Source: Oegoconia quadripuncta | Lineage: Eukaryota > Arthropoda > Insecta > Lepidoptera > Autostichidae | Length of the DNA: 64,000 nucleotides | NCBI GenBank assembly: GCA_949316235.1 | Contig: OX438741.1 | Span: forward strand, 26,107,324 to 26,171,323 | Direction of reading: 5' to 3' | Shown here: one piece after another, positions 14,056 through 23,849 of the stretch | Layout: each line of letters opens with the position of its first letter | Numbering within the stretch: position 1 is the first letter of the stretch | Program-made: the position numbers and the translations under genes | The notes under the pieces: model-generated | The model's input: only the letters and a program-made list of their open reading frames with translations | Database searches by the model: none | What the model was told of the DNA's origin: nothing

Positions 14056-14287
14056 ATGCTCCGTCTGCGGCTTCGCCTGCGTTAGAAAAACTTAAACGCG
14101 GATATGTTTTATTTGTTTATCCTGCGTGAACTACTTACTTTATCGGGATAAAAATATCCTATGACTTAATCCAGGGTATATTCTACCTATATACCAAATT
14201 TCATCCAAATCCGTTCTTCCGTTTCGCCTGGATAGAGCAACAAACAAACAAACATCCAAACTTTCGCATTTATAATATTAGTTGGAT
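14056..14287 (+). repeat. LINE/SINE tail repeat (attagttgga type)
   Basis: Carries ctgcggcttcgcctgcgtta, aaatttcatccaaatccgtt and aactttcgcatttataatat. This tail is dispersed in the window; other copies are listed separately. The element type behind it is not certain. Confidence 0.7.
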
Positions 14288-14591
14288 TAGATATATCAGA
14301 TATATCTAAATAATTATTTTTAAGTTGTATGCAGAAAGAAACCATGTTACAAGCCTTTTATCACTCTAATAGTTTTTATTTCAATATTTATTACATATTA
14401 ATCACTTCCTTTATTGAAGAAGGTAAGTAGGTACGTAAGCTTGTAAATAAGGGATATTTTAATAAAAATTTGATTCTAAATTATTTGTAAGAAGGTAGCA
14501 ACACACACAGAGGGTACCTACTGGGAGACTTTTGGGAACAATGGTCTCAAGAATATTTGGTGAAATTTATTTATCGCTCCAAATGGTCATC

Positions 14592-14731
14592 GGAATCTGT
14601 AAAAATAGGATACTGTAGGTATGGGAATCTGTAGAGATGGGAATCTGTACACACCGGAATCTGTAGTATTGACAATCTGTAGACAAGGGTTCCTGTATTA
14701 TTGGAAATCTGTAGAATTGGGAATTGTAGAC
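14592..14731 (+). repeat. 16-base minisatellite
   Basis: About 8.7 tandem units of exactly 16 bases with consensus ggaatctgtagnnntg, diverged but keeping their length. Confidence 0.8.
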
Positions 14732-15112
14732 GTGTTACAAAACCTCTCAAACTACACAGCTTAAAATATATGACGTGGTGGTAGTAAAAGAAGATGGCTT
14801 ACCGCCATGTCGCTGATCAATGACGAAATCATTGACACACAACCAGGGTTCGACAAACTTATGCGAGTGGTCTTGAAAACAAAAAATGCCTGTTTCAAAA
14901 TTGTGCTTTTGCCTGTGTAGCGTAATTTATTAGACTTTAGTTTTAATTGTGATGAAGCAAATGCATAAGTTTTATTTTGTAAGTAGGTATTAAGGTTTAA
15001 ACTTAGGTTGTATAAACATTCTGGTTACTTATTGTTTGTATATAACATAGATTTAGTTAACAGTTCAGTGCTCATGTTGGGTGCCCATGGCGGGTGGAAT
15101 GTATAATTATAC

Positions 15113-15134
15113 TAGAAAGAAAGAAAGAAAGAAA
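15113..15134 (+). repeat. (AAAG)n microsatellite
   Basis: Five to six gaaa units followed by tcgtttattgtcacaa, a piece seen in insect LINE tails. Confidence 0.7.
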
Positions 15135-16034
15135 TCGTTTATTGTCACAACATTATTTGCTCAATATACTTAACATTAGGTACTTACTACTTACTATACA
15201 TTATTATTATTATAGTGTATCGTGAATGACATAAATAGTGTGTAGAATATGTGTCTAGTTCAGACAGAAACTCTCATTTAGTTAAGAAAATGTCTATAAT
15301 GCAGCTCTAAGACATTTTCTTCTTTGGCATACTAAAAGCAAAACTCTTCACGAACGTGTCCTTTCACTGAAAACTTTCATTTACTTAAAATTTACTCATG
15401 ACCCAGTTTCAACCTTCACTTTCATGAATCGTTGCCTCATCACTCCAAATTCCACTATTGTAATTCATATTTATTTAATGTGGGCATTTTCCATATATTT
15501 TATTTAATGTATAGAAAATATAAGCATTCTGACTGCTAGCTAGTAGCGAGACTTTTCTTGGAATGAAAGGTTGCGGAACAAAAATAAAGAAATAAATTAA
15601 AAAATTCATTAATTACAAAAATTGGGGTTAATGTCATACACCGTCTACGTAACTAACTATCACGGGATTGGAAATTAATGATTTTTGTGTATAGAGAACC
15701 TCAAGACCTCCATTCGTATCAAATTTCAGGATTGTAGGGTACCGGGAAGTACCCTATGGGTTTAATGATCTGTCAGTGTCAATTAGTCTTGTATTCGATA
15801 TTAATTTCAACTTCAAAAGTTTGGAAATGATAGTGTTATGTACGAAACACTTAGGGTACGAGTCCGACTCGCACATGAACGTCTTTTTTTATAGTTAACA
15901 AATGTAATGTATCTGTCTCTTCTCGTCCAAAATAATTCAGTGCTTAAAGATGAAAGTCTTATGGCACTGAAACGTGGTCTCTAGCTTAAGGTCAGGCAAC
16001 GAGCGATGTAGATGGCGGTTTTCGGCGGTTCACT

Positions 16035-16100
16035 ACGTGATCGAGTTAGGAACGAAATAATATGTATGTACATATTATTTCGTTCCTAACTCGATCACGT
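16035..16100. repeat. 66-base perfect palindrome
   Basis: Two 32-base arms, left starting acgtgatcgagttaggaacg, perfectly complementary with a 2-base centre (tg). A second small palindrome, cgttca-tg-tgaacg, follows directly. Confidence 0.85.
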
Positions 16101-16134
16101 TCGTTCATGTGAACGAAGGTCACCAGCGGATTTG

Positions 16135-16190
16135 TAATTTGAAGTGGCAGTGGGCAGGGCACATAACTCGAAGAAGCTAGGCCGTAATTC
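16135..16190 (+). mobile_element. Short LINE ORF2 fragment
   Basis: Reads LKWQWAGHITRRS, matching the LKWQWAGHIAR segment of insect LINE ORF2 C-termini. Too short to say more. Confidence 0.45.
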
Positions 16191-17389
16191 AGATAAAATA
16201 ACTATTTTAGTATTTATAAACTAAAAACCCCGACGGCATTATTACTATATTATATAAATTTTACTATAAAATGTATCCCATGATAGGTACTCTAGTAAAA
16301 TCAGTTAAACTGTTTAGGCTGCAGGAGATGACATAGAAATCTGCATACATACATACACTGAAAAACATTACTCTCCTTCCAGGGGTAAGTAATCTTGTAC
16401 TCGCTTTATTACTAACATCGACATTACCACCATTTTTCAAAAACTTTCACCTGTTAGCCAGACCGTCATACAGACAAACTGCAAGCTTGAGTGCAGAATC
16501 AGAATTGTCATTGTTTTGTTTTCTTAAATTAGTTCCAGTATTGTACCTATGTAATAAATGAAACCGGTTACAACAGAGCTGTGGTCAGCATACCATATAT
16601 CCGTTTGAAGTGTTTTCTAGCGTGACACCTAGGAAGGTATATACATCGCAAATAAGAATGAAGTTAAGCGCCGGTCAAGGTACATAAAATATCGCATATC
16701 GCTGTAGTCTAACATAAAAAATTAACCGCCCAAATGTAAAATCTATTATTATAAATATCTATTCTGGAATAGGTTATATAAATTAATTGTCACGACGACA
16801 GTAGAGTTATTACCTTTTCGTGGAGGAATAGGTATGTGTTTTTATCAATGCATGTATGTCGTAGACAGATTGTTGAATTATCCATTTCATTGAAAACTGG
16901 TGCTGCGTAGAACTGGTTGGTTATGTTGCATTAGGTTCCCTTGGATACTATCGGGCTCCCCTCTGGGCAGCTCAATTCCCTAGAATACAGGAAATATCCA
17001 CCATACATTACAATAGGTATTCGATTAAACGAATAATTTAACCATCTGCATACATGTACTGTGAAATACACAGATTACTCCGAGATTTGCTTGATTCATT
17101 TTTATTGGAAAAAGATATTCTCTAATTTCAGACAGGTCCAGTAATGAATAGCCATAGACGCTGAACTTCTTTACAGACCACGGCAATAGTGCCGTGATTC
17201 GGTCACTAATAATTATGCGTAGTTGCATATGTAACTTTATGTGTTGTGTGACAGAGCTAATGATATATTCAGGAGACGACGAATAGCACACCGCAGTGCA
17301 ATCAGTTGTCTTTTGGTAATAACATTTTATTAATTTTAAGTATTTTTTCTACCATTCATTAGTCCTACGATAAATAAGTACACAGATTT

Positions 17390-17637
17390 TTTTCTTATGC
17401 ACTACGGATTGGTACTTGACCTCAATCACACCTGACGTTAAGTGAATATGAGGTCGAAAATGGAAGCGTACTGACTCGGAAACCTCTACACATTTGGAGG
17501 ACTGGCTATCTTATCTCTGATAACCGGAACACAACAATGCTTATATACGAAAGCCACAGAGTACGGCTATCAACATTGCTGCTTGGCGGCAGATTTAGAT
17601 TAGATGGTGGTAGCTAGCCAGGCGGACAGATGGGAGG
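17390..17637 (-). mobile_element. SINE family I, 5'-truncated copy
   Basis: Reverse-complement body of family I (gcactacggattggtacttgacctcaatcac to tggtggtagctagccaggcgg). The tRNA-like head is missing, and a small insertion (ttatatacgaaagcc region) interrupts it. Confidence 0.75.
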
Positions 17638-18299
17638 TTATCGCTTTTTCAGGTTCAAAGTGACAGCTTGTTATTTACCGAATGCTGCTATGAGAGCTAC
17701 CATTGTTAATACACTGTATCTTGATAATCAGAACTGCGCCACGGTATAGATGCACAACACTAATTTGGAAACATGATAAAACTATGCGCGAAAAAGTATA
17801 AACGAATTTGCGATATTACAGTAGATATATTATAATAAATGTTCCTTTAAGTCTAAAGTCTAGTGGAGAGAGAGAGGTCAATCGTCGAATTCAACTCGGA
17901 TAGGCAGCGTATAGGAAGCAATATCTTCTCGTGACAATAACCCTGCCCTCTCAAAGATAACGTCTTCTCGTTCAAAATAGCTCGATGTTATACATATATA
18001 TGTGTTACTAGCGATGAGTTGTGTCACGGAAACAAAGTCTCTGACTATAGGCCTTCTAAGAAATATCAAGGTCATACAATGATCTATGAGAGGGCGATGT
18101 TTCACTGCGAGATCAACAGGAATGAAGAAATCTGTAGAAGAAAGCAAGTCATGCACCGATGTAGCTCAGCGGTTTAGTAAGTTGAAGACTACCAACTGGG
18201 CAGGACACAGCTCGTAGGACTGCTGGTAGGTGTACTACAAAGAATGTACTAGTAATTTCAACAACTGTTTACATTTCATTCTACATCCATTAGTACCTT

Positions 18300-18800
18300 T
18301 TTTTTTCGCGGGGAAATGCTTTATGCTTGCCTCTCGCCTGGGGGACGGCGAGACGGTTATGTGGGACTCCCCTCCCTAACGGGAGGGATACCCACTAAAA
18401 CCCCGCGGCGACCTTCTTTGGCAGTAGGGAGGACCTGGGAAGGCCTAGGCGGCTCCAGGTCCCCCCCCGCCCCCCCCCCCCCTCGCAACCTCCGTGGGGG
18501 GCGCGCTGTCGTGCCTCATACCGCGATCAGCGAGCGGTATGAGGCGCCACAGGGCCCGATGCGACGACACCTCGGCCCTCTCCCGATCCCGCTCTGCGGC
18601 CTCCTTCTGGAGCATGACTGCCTCACAGAAGGAGGCCGCTGCCCTCCAACCCTCCTCATCCATCCATCCATTAGTACCTAGAGAACGGGGTAAAAGAATC
18701 AATGGAGCCAAATAGTAAGATATTTTGTGAACTTATGACTCTCCTCTCCCAGCGAGAGGAGGCTGTGCCCCAACAGTGGGGACGTGTAAGGCTGTAGATG
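18300..18800. mobile_element. GC-rich retroelement-like block with poly-C
   Basis: A CpG- and C-rich block in AT-rich DNA. On the minus strand it reads DEEGWRAAASFCEAVMLQKE and AAERDRERAE, resembling a LINE ORF1-type segment. A poly-C tract lies at 18457-18482. The + strand end cagtggggacgtgtaaggct before gatgatgact looks like a LINE tail. The family is not assigned, and the open frames overlapping it are not host genes. Confidence 0.4.
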
Positions 18801-19002
18801 ATGACTATGAAATTCAAATTCGTCACAAGCTAGTAAAGAAATTATGTATAAGCTTATAATACTCATTTAATTAGTAGGTATGTATAAGTAACGGAGCAAT
18901 AGCAAACCATCTAATTAATTCGGCGGTACGCTGGACGGTCGCTCACGAGCGTCAACCAGCCTCACTAATGTCGTATGTTTAAATTTTTGCATATACTGGA
19001 CG

Positions 19003-19329
19003 AGTTTTTTTTACGTATGGAAAAAAAATAGGGCATATTAGGTAAGTGAAATAGAAGGTATTGGCATAGGTTGTCATTTGTCGTTGGCGTTTGTACATAT
19101 TCCTATTCCACATAATTATACATCATTAGAATAAATAAATAAAAAAAACTTAAAGAAAATATGAGTTCCAAATAAATTGAGCATGATAGGAACCCTAAAG
19201 AATCAGGCCAGTCGCATATCAAACACCGCCCTACGTTTTCGAAAAAACAAAATTATACTGCCTATGCCAATAACTGCTACTTCACTCACCTAATATGTCT
19301 TATTTTATCCTTATACGGTAAAAAAAACG
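19003..19329. mobile_element. MITE with long terminal inverted repeats
   Basis: The left arm (cgagttttttttacgtatgg, gggcatattaggtaagtgaa, taggtattggcatagg-type end) mirrors the right arm (gcctatgccaataactgcta, cttcactcacctaatatgtc, cggtaaaaaaaacgc), each about 65 bases. No transposase. A second copy lies at 33340-33723. Confidence 0.7.
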
Positions 19330-19393
19330 CTAAGTATCTTTAGTGAGTTAGTTTAGAACTTTAGTGGAGACCAGGCACACCAAGCGCAGCATG

Positions 19394-19556
19394 GGACCTC
19401 CACCTGCATAGTGGACGGTCGATCTAATGAAGATCGCCGAAAGTCGCTGTATGCAGGCTGCGTCGAAGCAGTCGCTCTGGAAATTTATGGAAGAGGCCTA
19501 TGTGCAGCAATGGTGGTCGTCTTGTGTCTATTTTAATGACGATGATACTCTTGTCT
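19394..19556 (+). mobile_element. LINE ORF2 C-terminal fragment
   Basis: The frame reads WTVDLMKIAESRCMQAASKQ and SLWKFMEEAYVQQW after one stop codon, and ends in a gacgatgat tail. The same protein end as at 11562, from a diverged copy. Confidence 0.7.
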
Positions 19557-19864
19557 TTTAACTGTGTATGTTGGAGATATAAATTCCAACTTTTCAGAAT
19601 TATTGGAATACGACTTATGGAATTTTTAATTGCGAGGGATTTAAGGTGTTAAACTTTTTTGTATGTAGATTGGAAATCCAAGACTTGGTCCCTCCATTTT
19701 GACGATCACGAAATATGCGAATATGGAAACTCAAAGTTTGTGCCCATAGGTATTGTTTTTCTTTCGTCGTTCGATTATGTAGTAGGTCGGGCCTCATCAA
19801 CTGATTTCTGTAGAATGTCACCGGACTCTGCCCGCACATCATAGCGTCGTATAATGTAGATGGC

Positions 19865-20068
19865 TTGTTTCTTGTTGCACTGCGGTGCTTGCGCTCGAAA
19901 CCGACATTTTGCCGTTATTGCCGGGTTGCGTGCGCCTGCGCAGAGGAGGCAAAGTTGGTCGACCGCGCTAGCGCTGCTCGCACGCCTCGCGCGTTCATAA
20001 TTCGAAAGTAAAACGTTTACTTGCGTGATCGAAAAATTGTTGTGCTGTGTAGTGAATTATAGATAAGT
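19865..20068 (+). promoter_or_regulatory. GC-rich promoter-like stretch with a possible non-coding exon
   Basis: A local GC- and CpG-rich island in AT-rich DNA contains gcgcctgcgcag, resembling an NRF1-type tandem GCGC site. It ends at a splice-donor match (agt followed by gtaagt, GT at 20069). No SINE or LINE signature is visible. FAAH2 coding exon 1, about 10.8 kb downstream, is preceded by an acceptor and so needs an upstream leader exon. This island is the best candidate seen for that start. The link to FAAH2 is inference. Confidence 0.3.
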
Positions 20069-20959
20069 GTAAGTAACAGGAATATTATTAGTTTCTTAAT
20101 TTGACAGGGAATACTTTGGTTACACATTATGACCTACAATTTAACTAGTTCAAACTTTCTGACTATTCTCGTGGTTGACTAGATCGTACTGATTACAGTT
20201 CATGTGAAAAGCGGTATAGTCATTCATCACACATGAATGAAAAGAAAAATTCACACATTAATGATGTAGGTGATATCTAATAGAAATCTTAGTTGTTTCA
20301 ACATTCATTAATGTATAGGTATTATACTTGTGCCTGCCACTTTTCGAGTGAGAACATCCTGAAATAATTAAACCGGTCAATAGACCATGCATGTCAGTAG
20401 GTACCGAAGAGTTTTCCGAGTTCATGGTGAAACAAAATACCCTTATGTATTTATTTATTTTTTACTTATTTACATAAAACAACGTACCAATAACGTTTAA
20501 CCATCAATTAAGTAAATATTACAACTATACTATGAAATCTTTGTTTGTGAAATGCGACTCCTTTGCAGTAAGATATATATAAGATTTATTACCCGTCGGT
20601 CCTAGAGAGGAGGGTAATGTTTATCGAGTGTATGTATCTATGTATGTAGATTTCTATGTTACCTCCTCGTAGCCTAAACCGCTTGACCGATTTCAAAGTG
20701 CATGCGTATCGTTGATTCATCTTGATCCTTGGAGTGGCCTTCTGGATTTATGGTAAACAATCCATCATGGCGCTAGCGAAATGCAAATATCGGGATTTTC
20801 GGTTTTTAATTTCAAGTAAAAGATTCTGAGAGATTTAATACTGGAGTTTAACAAAGATCTACCGGAACTGATCACAATAGACCTTATTATATAGCAAAGC
20901 GATCAGACGCAAACTTCATGTAAGTTTAATACTTCAATATTATTATATCTGTTTATTTT

Positions 20960-21140
20960 GCGTACTAGCTGTTGTCCGTTTTCATCAAAATCGGTTCAGT
21001 AAAAAAATTTGCCTATACGTCTAGCTCCTAATCTGTCTACCAACCAAATTTCATCGAAATCCGTCTAGTTGTTTAGGCGTGAAGAGGTAACAAACATACA
21101 TACACACAAACTTTCGCATTTATAATATTAGTTGGGATAG
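20960..21140 (+). repeat. Dispersed tail repeat, copy
   Basis: Carries aaatttcatcgaaatccgtc and aaactttcgcatttataata. Same family as 14056-14287. Confidence 0.65.
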
Positions 21141-21366
21141 TTGTTATATTATTTACAATGATAAAATGATTTCTAGTGTAGTATACAGTAAGTACCAAAT
21201 TTAAAAAAAACGTACGGCCTCTTCGGTTTTACGTTATGATTTGTAATTGGGCTCATTTTTATTTTTAACCCCCGACGAAAAATGACAGGTGTATGTGTTT
21301 GACGATGTTTTTAGTGTTGTGTGTCCAGTCTTTGTCCACTTGGATCTCAGTAATGCATGGTGAGTA

Positions 21367-21680
21367 AGAGCGTCGGTGGCTCAGCGGTTAAGACGCGGTC
21401 TCCCAATTTGGGAGGTCCGGATTCGATTCCCAGGCAGGCCATGTACCAATGAGTTTTTAAATTTATTTAACTACGTATATTATGCATTTATCCGACTGCT
21501 CTTAAACGGTGAAGGAAAAGATCGTGAGGTACCACAAACAAACTGCATGCCTGAGAAATAAAAACTCTAAGGCATGTGAAGTCCCCAACCTACATTGGGC
21601 CAATATGGTGGACTATGGCCCATACTCCCTCATTATAAGAGGGAAGGTCTATATCCCTGCAGTTTACGGAACGAGATGAT
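21367..21680 (+). mobile_element. SINE family II, full length
   Basis: Head gagcgtcggtggctcagcgg with A- and B-box (gattcgattcccagg), a second tRNA-like arm (ctcccaatttgggaggtcc), then tttttaaattt and a body ending in atgatgatgaat. A 61-codon open frame across it is not a gene. Confidence 0.8.
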
Positions 21681-21902
21681 GAATGCGTAGTCCCATTAGA
21701 GTGCGGTTAAATGAGGGAACAGGTTAGTCATCTTTCGAAGATATTTAGCTTTAACATAGTATTTGGTGTTTTTAGGTGATATGATATTCTTTAGGGGGTT
21801 TTCTAATCTCGTGCCTAATCTCTTCCAAGCCATGTTTGATGAACATCGGTTAAAGCAGTTTCGAAGATATTTAGTTTGTTTTATTTGGATGTTATAAAAT
21901 AT

Positions 21903-22110
21903 GGCGACCGATTGGTGTAGTGGATAGTAACCCTGTCAGCGAAACCAGCGGTTGCCGGTTCGAATCCCGCCAGGGGTAAATGTTTGTGTGATGAATACGT
22001 ACATTTATTGGATGTTTATATAAATAGATGTGTATGTTTATTCGTGATCCAGTATCCACAGTACAAGTAGGTATTGTTTGGGGCTAGATGATTAGTGTAA
22101 TACACATAAC
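21903..22110 (+). mobile_element. SINE family III, followed by a poly-C/CA tract
   Basis: Head gaccgattggtgtagtggat and B-box gccggttcgaatcccgcc. The body includes gatgtttatataaatag and gggctagatgattagtgtaa, and a poly-C and CA-rich tract replaces the usual tail. Confidence 0.8.
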
Positions 22111-22116
22111 CACATA

Positions 22117-22180
22117 CCCCCCCCCCCCCCCCCACCACACCACACACCCACACACGAACGAACACTCACACACAGAGACG
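22117..22180 (+). repeat. Poly-C and CA-rich simple repeat
   Basis: A run of 17 C (22117-22133) followed by a CA-rich tract. The 65-codon open frame across it is low complexity. Confidence 0.9.
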
Positions 22181-22588
22181 AACACAAATATTAGGTATAA
22201 TATATTATTGAAACCAAATGCGTCCAAACTTACAAAATTTATAATATCATTATTCTTCCTTTCTTTCTATGTATACCTATTATAACAATATCTATAGGGA
22301 AACCTATAATTGGCTGATGTTTATAAAAAAGCTGTTGGTTTCTAATAAAATAAAAAAAAATACACATAGTGCGCAGGTTTCTTGAGCGGCTTCTTTTTCT
22401 CAAACTTGATTTCACTTTTCGAAGCCGTATTAGTAACACGTTTTTAACACTGACTGACAGACCGTGAAGACAAATAAAATTTTGTTAGGACTGGCATAAT
22501 AAAATATTTTGTGGTTTCATGCATTGCCCTATTATTAATTCGAACAGATATAAATTGGCATTCAATAAATAAATATATATGTATATAT

Positions 22589-23030
22589 ATAGGGGGTGAA
22601 AATTAATTCATGTAATTCCTGTTGACTGGTGACTCTACTCCTGATTAAGAACAACGTTCACTAGCAACCATAGCCGAATTCGATCAAAAAATTTTCGATC
22701 ACCCATACAAAGTAGGTAGGTAAATCATTCTGAAACCACCTTTATATGGAAGGCCAACAATTTACGGCTGAATTAGGCTGTGGTTTATAGTAGATAGTTG
22801 TTCTTAATCAGGAGTGGAGTCACGAGCTAACAATTGTTGGACTTCCATACTAAAAGTGGTTTCAGAATGGTTTACTTTTTTTTAATTTTTAGTTTTAGCT
22901 AAAGCGTTAGCTCTTTGTTTGGGGTAATTCAAAATTTTTTGATCGAATACGACTACGGTTCCTTGGGGTAAGTTGTTCGAAGCGTCACTAGTTAATGGGA
23001 ATTAACTCGAATTCAAATTCACCTGTATAG
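22589..23030. mobile_element. Inverted-repeat element (MITE-like), compound copy
   Basis: The ends are imperfect inverted repeats (gggggtgaaaattaattca with gtaattcctgttgac on the left; gttaatgggaattaactcga and attcaaattcacctgtata on the right). Internal halves (cattctgaaaccacctttat and gtggtttcagaatggtttac; ctcctgattaagaacaac and gttgttcttaatcaggag) also mirror each other. Half-copies are at 27900-28057 and 56037-56275. No open frame looks like a transposase. Confidence 0.65.
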
Positions 23031-23179
23031 TAAAATATTTAGTTTATATGTTGAAATAAATACTTTAATGAGACATTTAAATGTAAAGTTAGCTATATAA
23101 GATACCTATATTCTACAATGATAAACCAATTGATAGTTCAAAGAAATTATAACAGAAGTAACGAGAATTAACGTAAGCG

Positions 23180-23460
23180 TCTCCACTAAGCGACATGTAG
23201 GTAAGCGACATTTAACGACATGTATTCCGGGAGACATCGGTTGACATCCCCGCACGTCGCCCAATGTTTTGTCTATATTCACATCAGTTAGTCGAACCTA
23301 ACAGACATGTCGGGCGAAGTCAGCCGAAATCTGGCATCGTCGCCCAATATCTCCGGGGCCACATGTCGCTCGACAAATGTTGCTTAACAGTAAAATTTTC
23401 ATGGGTACATTTTGGATTTGAGCAATAAGCGACACAACATTTGGAGATAGTGAATACTGA
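23180..23460. repeat. Inverted-repeat region rich in cgacatgt
   Basis: Several cgacatgt/acatgtcg units on both sides (taagcgacatgtaggtaagc; gggccacatgtcgctcgaca) form a long imperfect inverted repeat. Probably a decayed MITE; family unknown. Confidence 0.45.
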
Positions 23461-23584
23461 AAGCGACTGATAGAGGTATTTGAAAGAAGAGAACGTCCCG
23501 TATAAAACCCGCCTTAATACACCTGGAAAAAGTGAAGAATACCTTGTGTTTCTATCATGATATTATAATAAAATAATAATAAAA

Positions 23585-23830
23585 AATAAAATATCCTTAC
23601 ACATACACACCGCCATATAGGTCCACAGTAAGCATCTAGGCTTGTGGTATGGGTACTAGATGGTTGAAAAACTACACAAATAAATGCATATAATATAAAT
23701 GAAAAACATCCATAACTCGGGAACACATGTCTGTATTCATCATACAAACATATGCCCCTAGCCGGATTCGAACCCGCGACCTCTTAGTAAATCCGTCAGT
23801 TTCTAACCGCTACACCAAACAGGTCGTATG
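23585..23830 (-). mobile_element. SINE family III, older subtype
   Basis: Reverse complement of the family: cggattcgaacccgcgacct (B-box) and ctacaccaaacaggtcgtat (head), with gtactagatggttg and catccataactcggg in the body. Confidence 0.75.
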
Positions 23831-23849
23831 ATAAACGGGTATAAGGATA

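Larger units (their letters stand above)
14735..17385. other. Gene-free stretch
   Basis: AT-rich, holding the (AAAG)n repeat, the 66-base palindrome, a LINE scrap and a dispersed-repeat copy near 16258. No coding exon recognised. The gtcagtgtcaattagtcttg region near 15.77 kb is unassigned. Confidence 0.5.

Noticed and set aside
17878..18156. A 92-codon minus-strand open frame
   Set aside because: I recognise no family and see no fitting splice sites; the neighbourhood holds LINE scraps. It is not supported as a gene.
20069..20074. The gtaagt at the end of the GC-rich island as proof of a FAAH2 first exon
   Set aside because: A single donor-like hexamer without transcript evidence is not proof, so it is kept only as a low-confidence candidate.
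21903..21985. tRNA-like sequences with A and B boxes here and at 4290, 7756, 11087, 21367, 23830, 34893, 36265, 36599, 43617 and 55139
   Set aside because: Each is followed by the same SINE body and lacks a foldable full cloverleaf, so they are SINE heads rather than tRNA genes.
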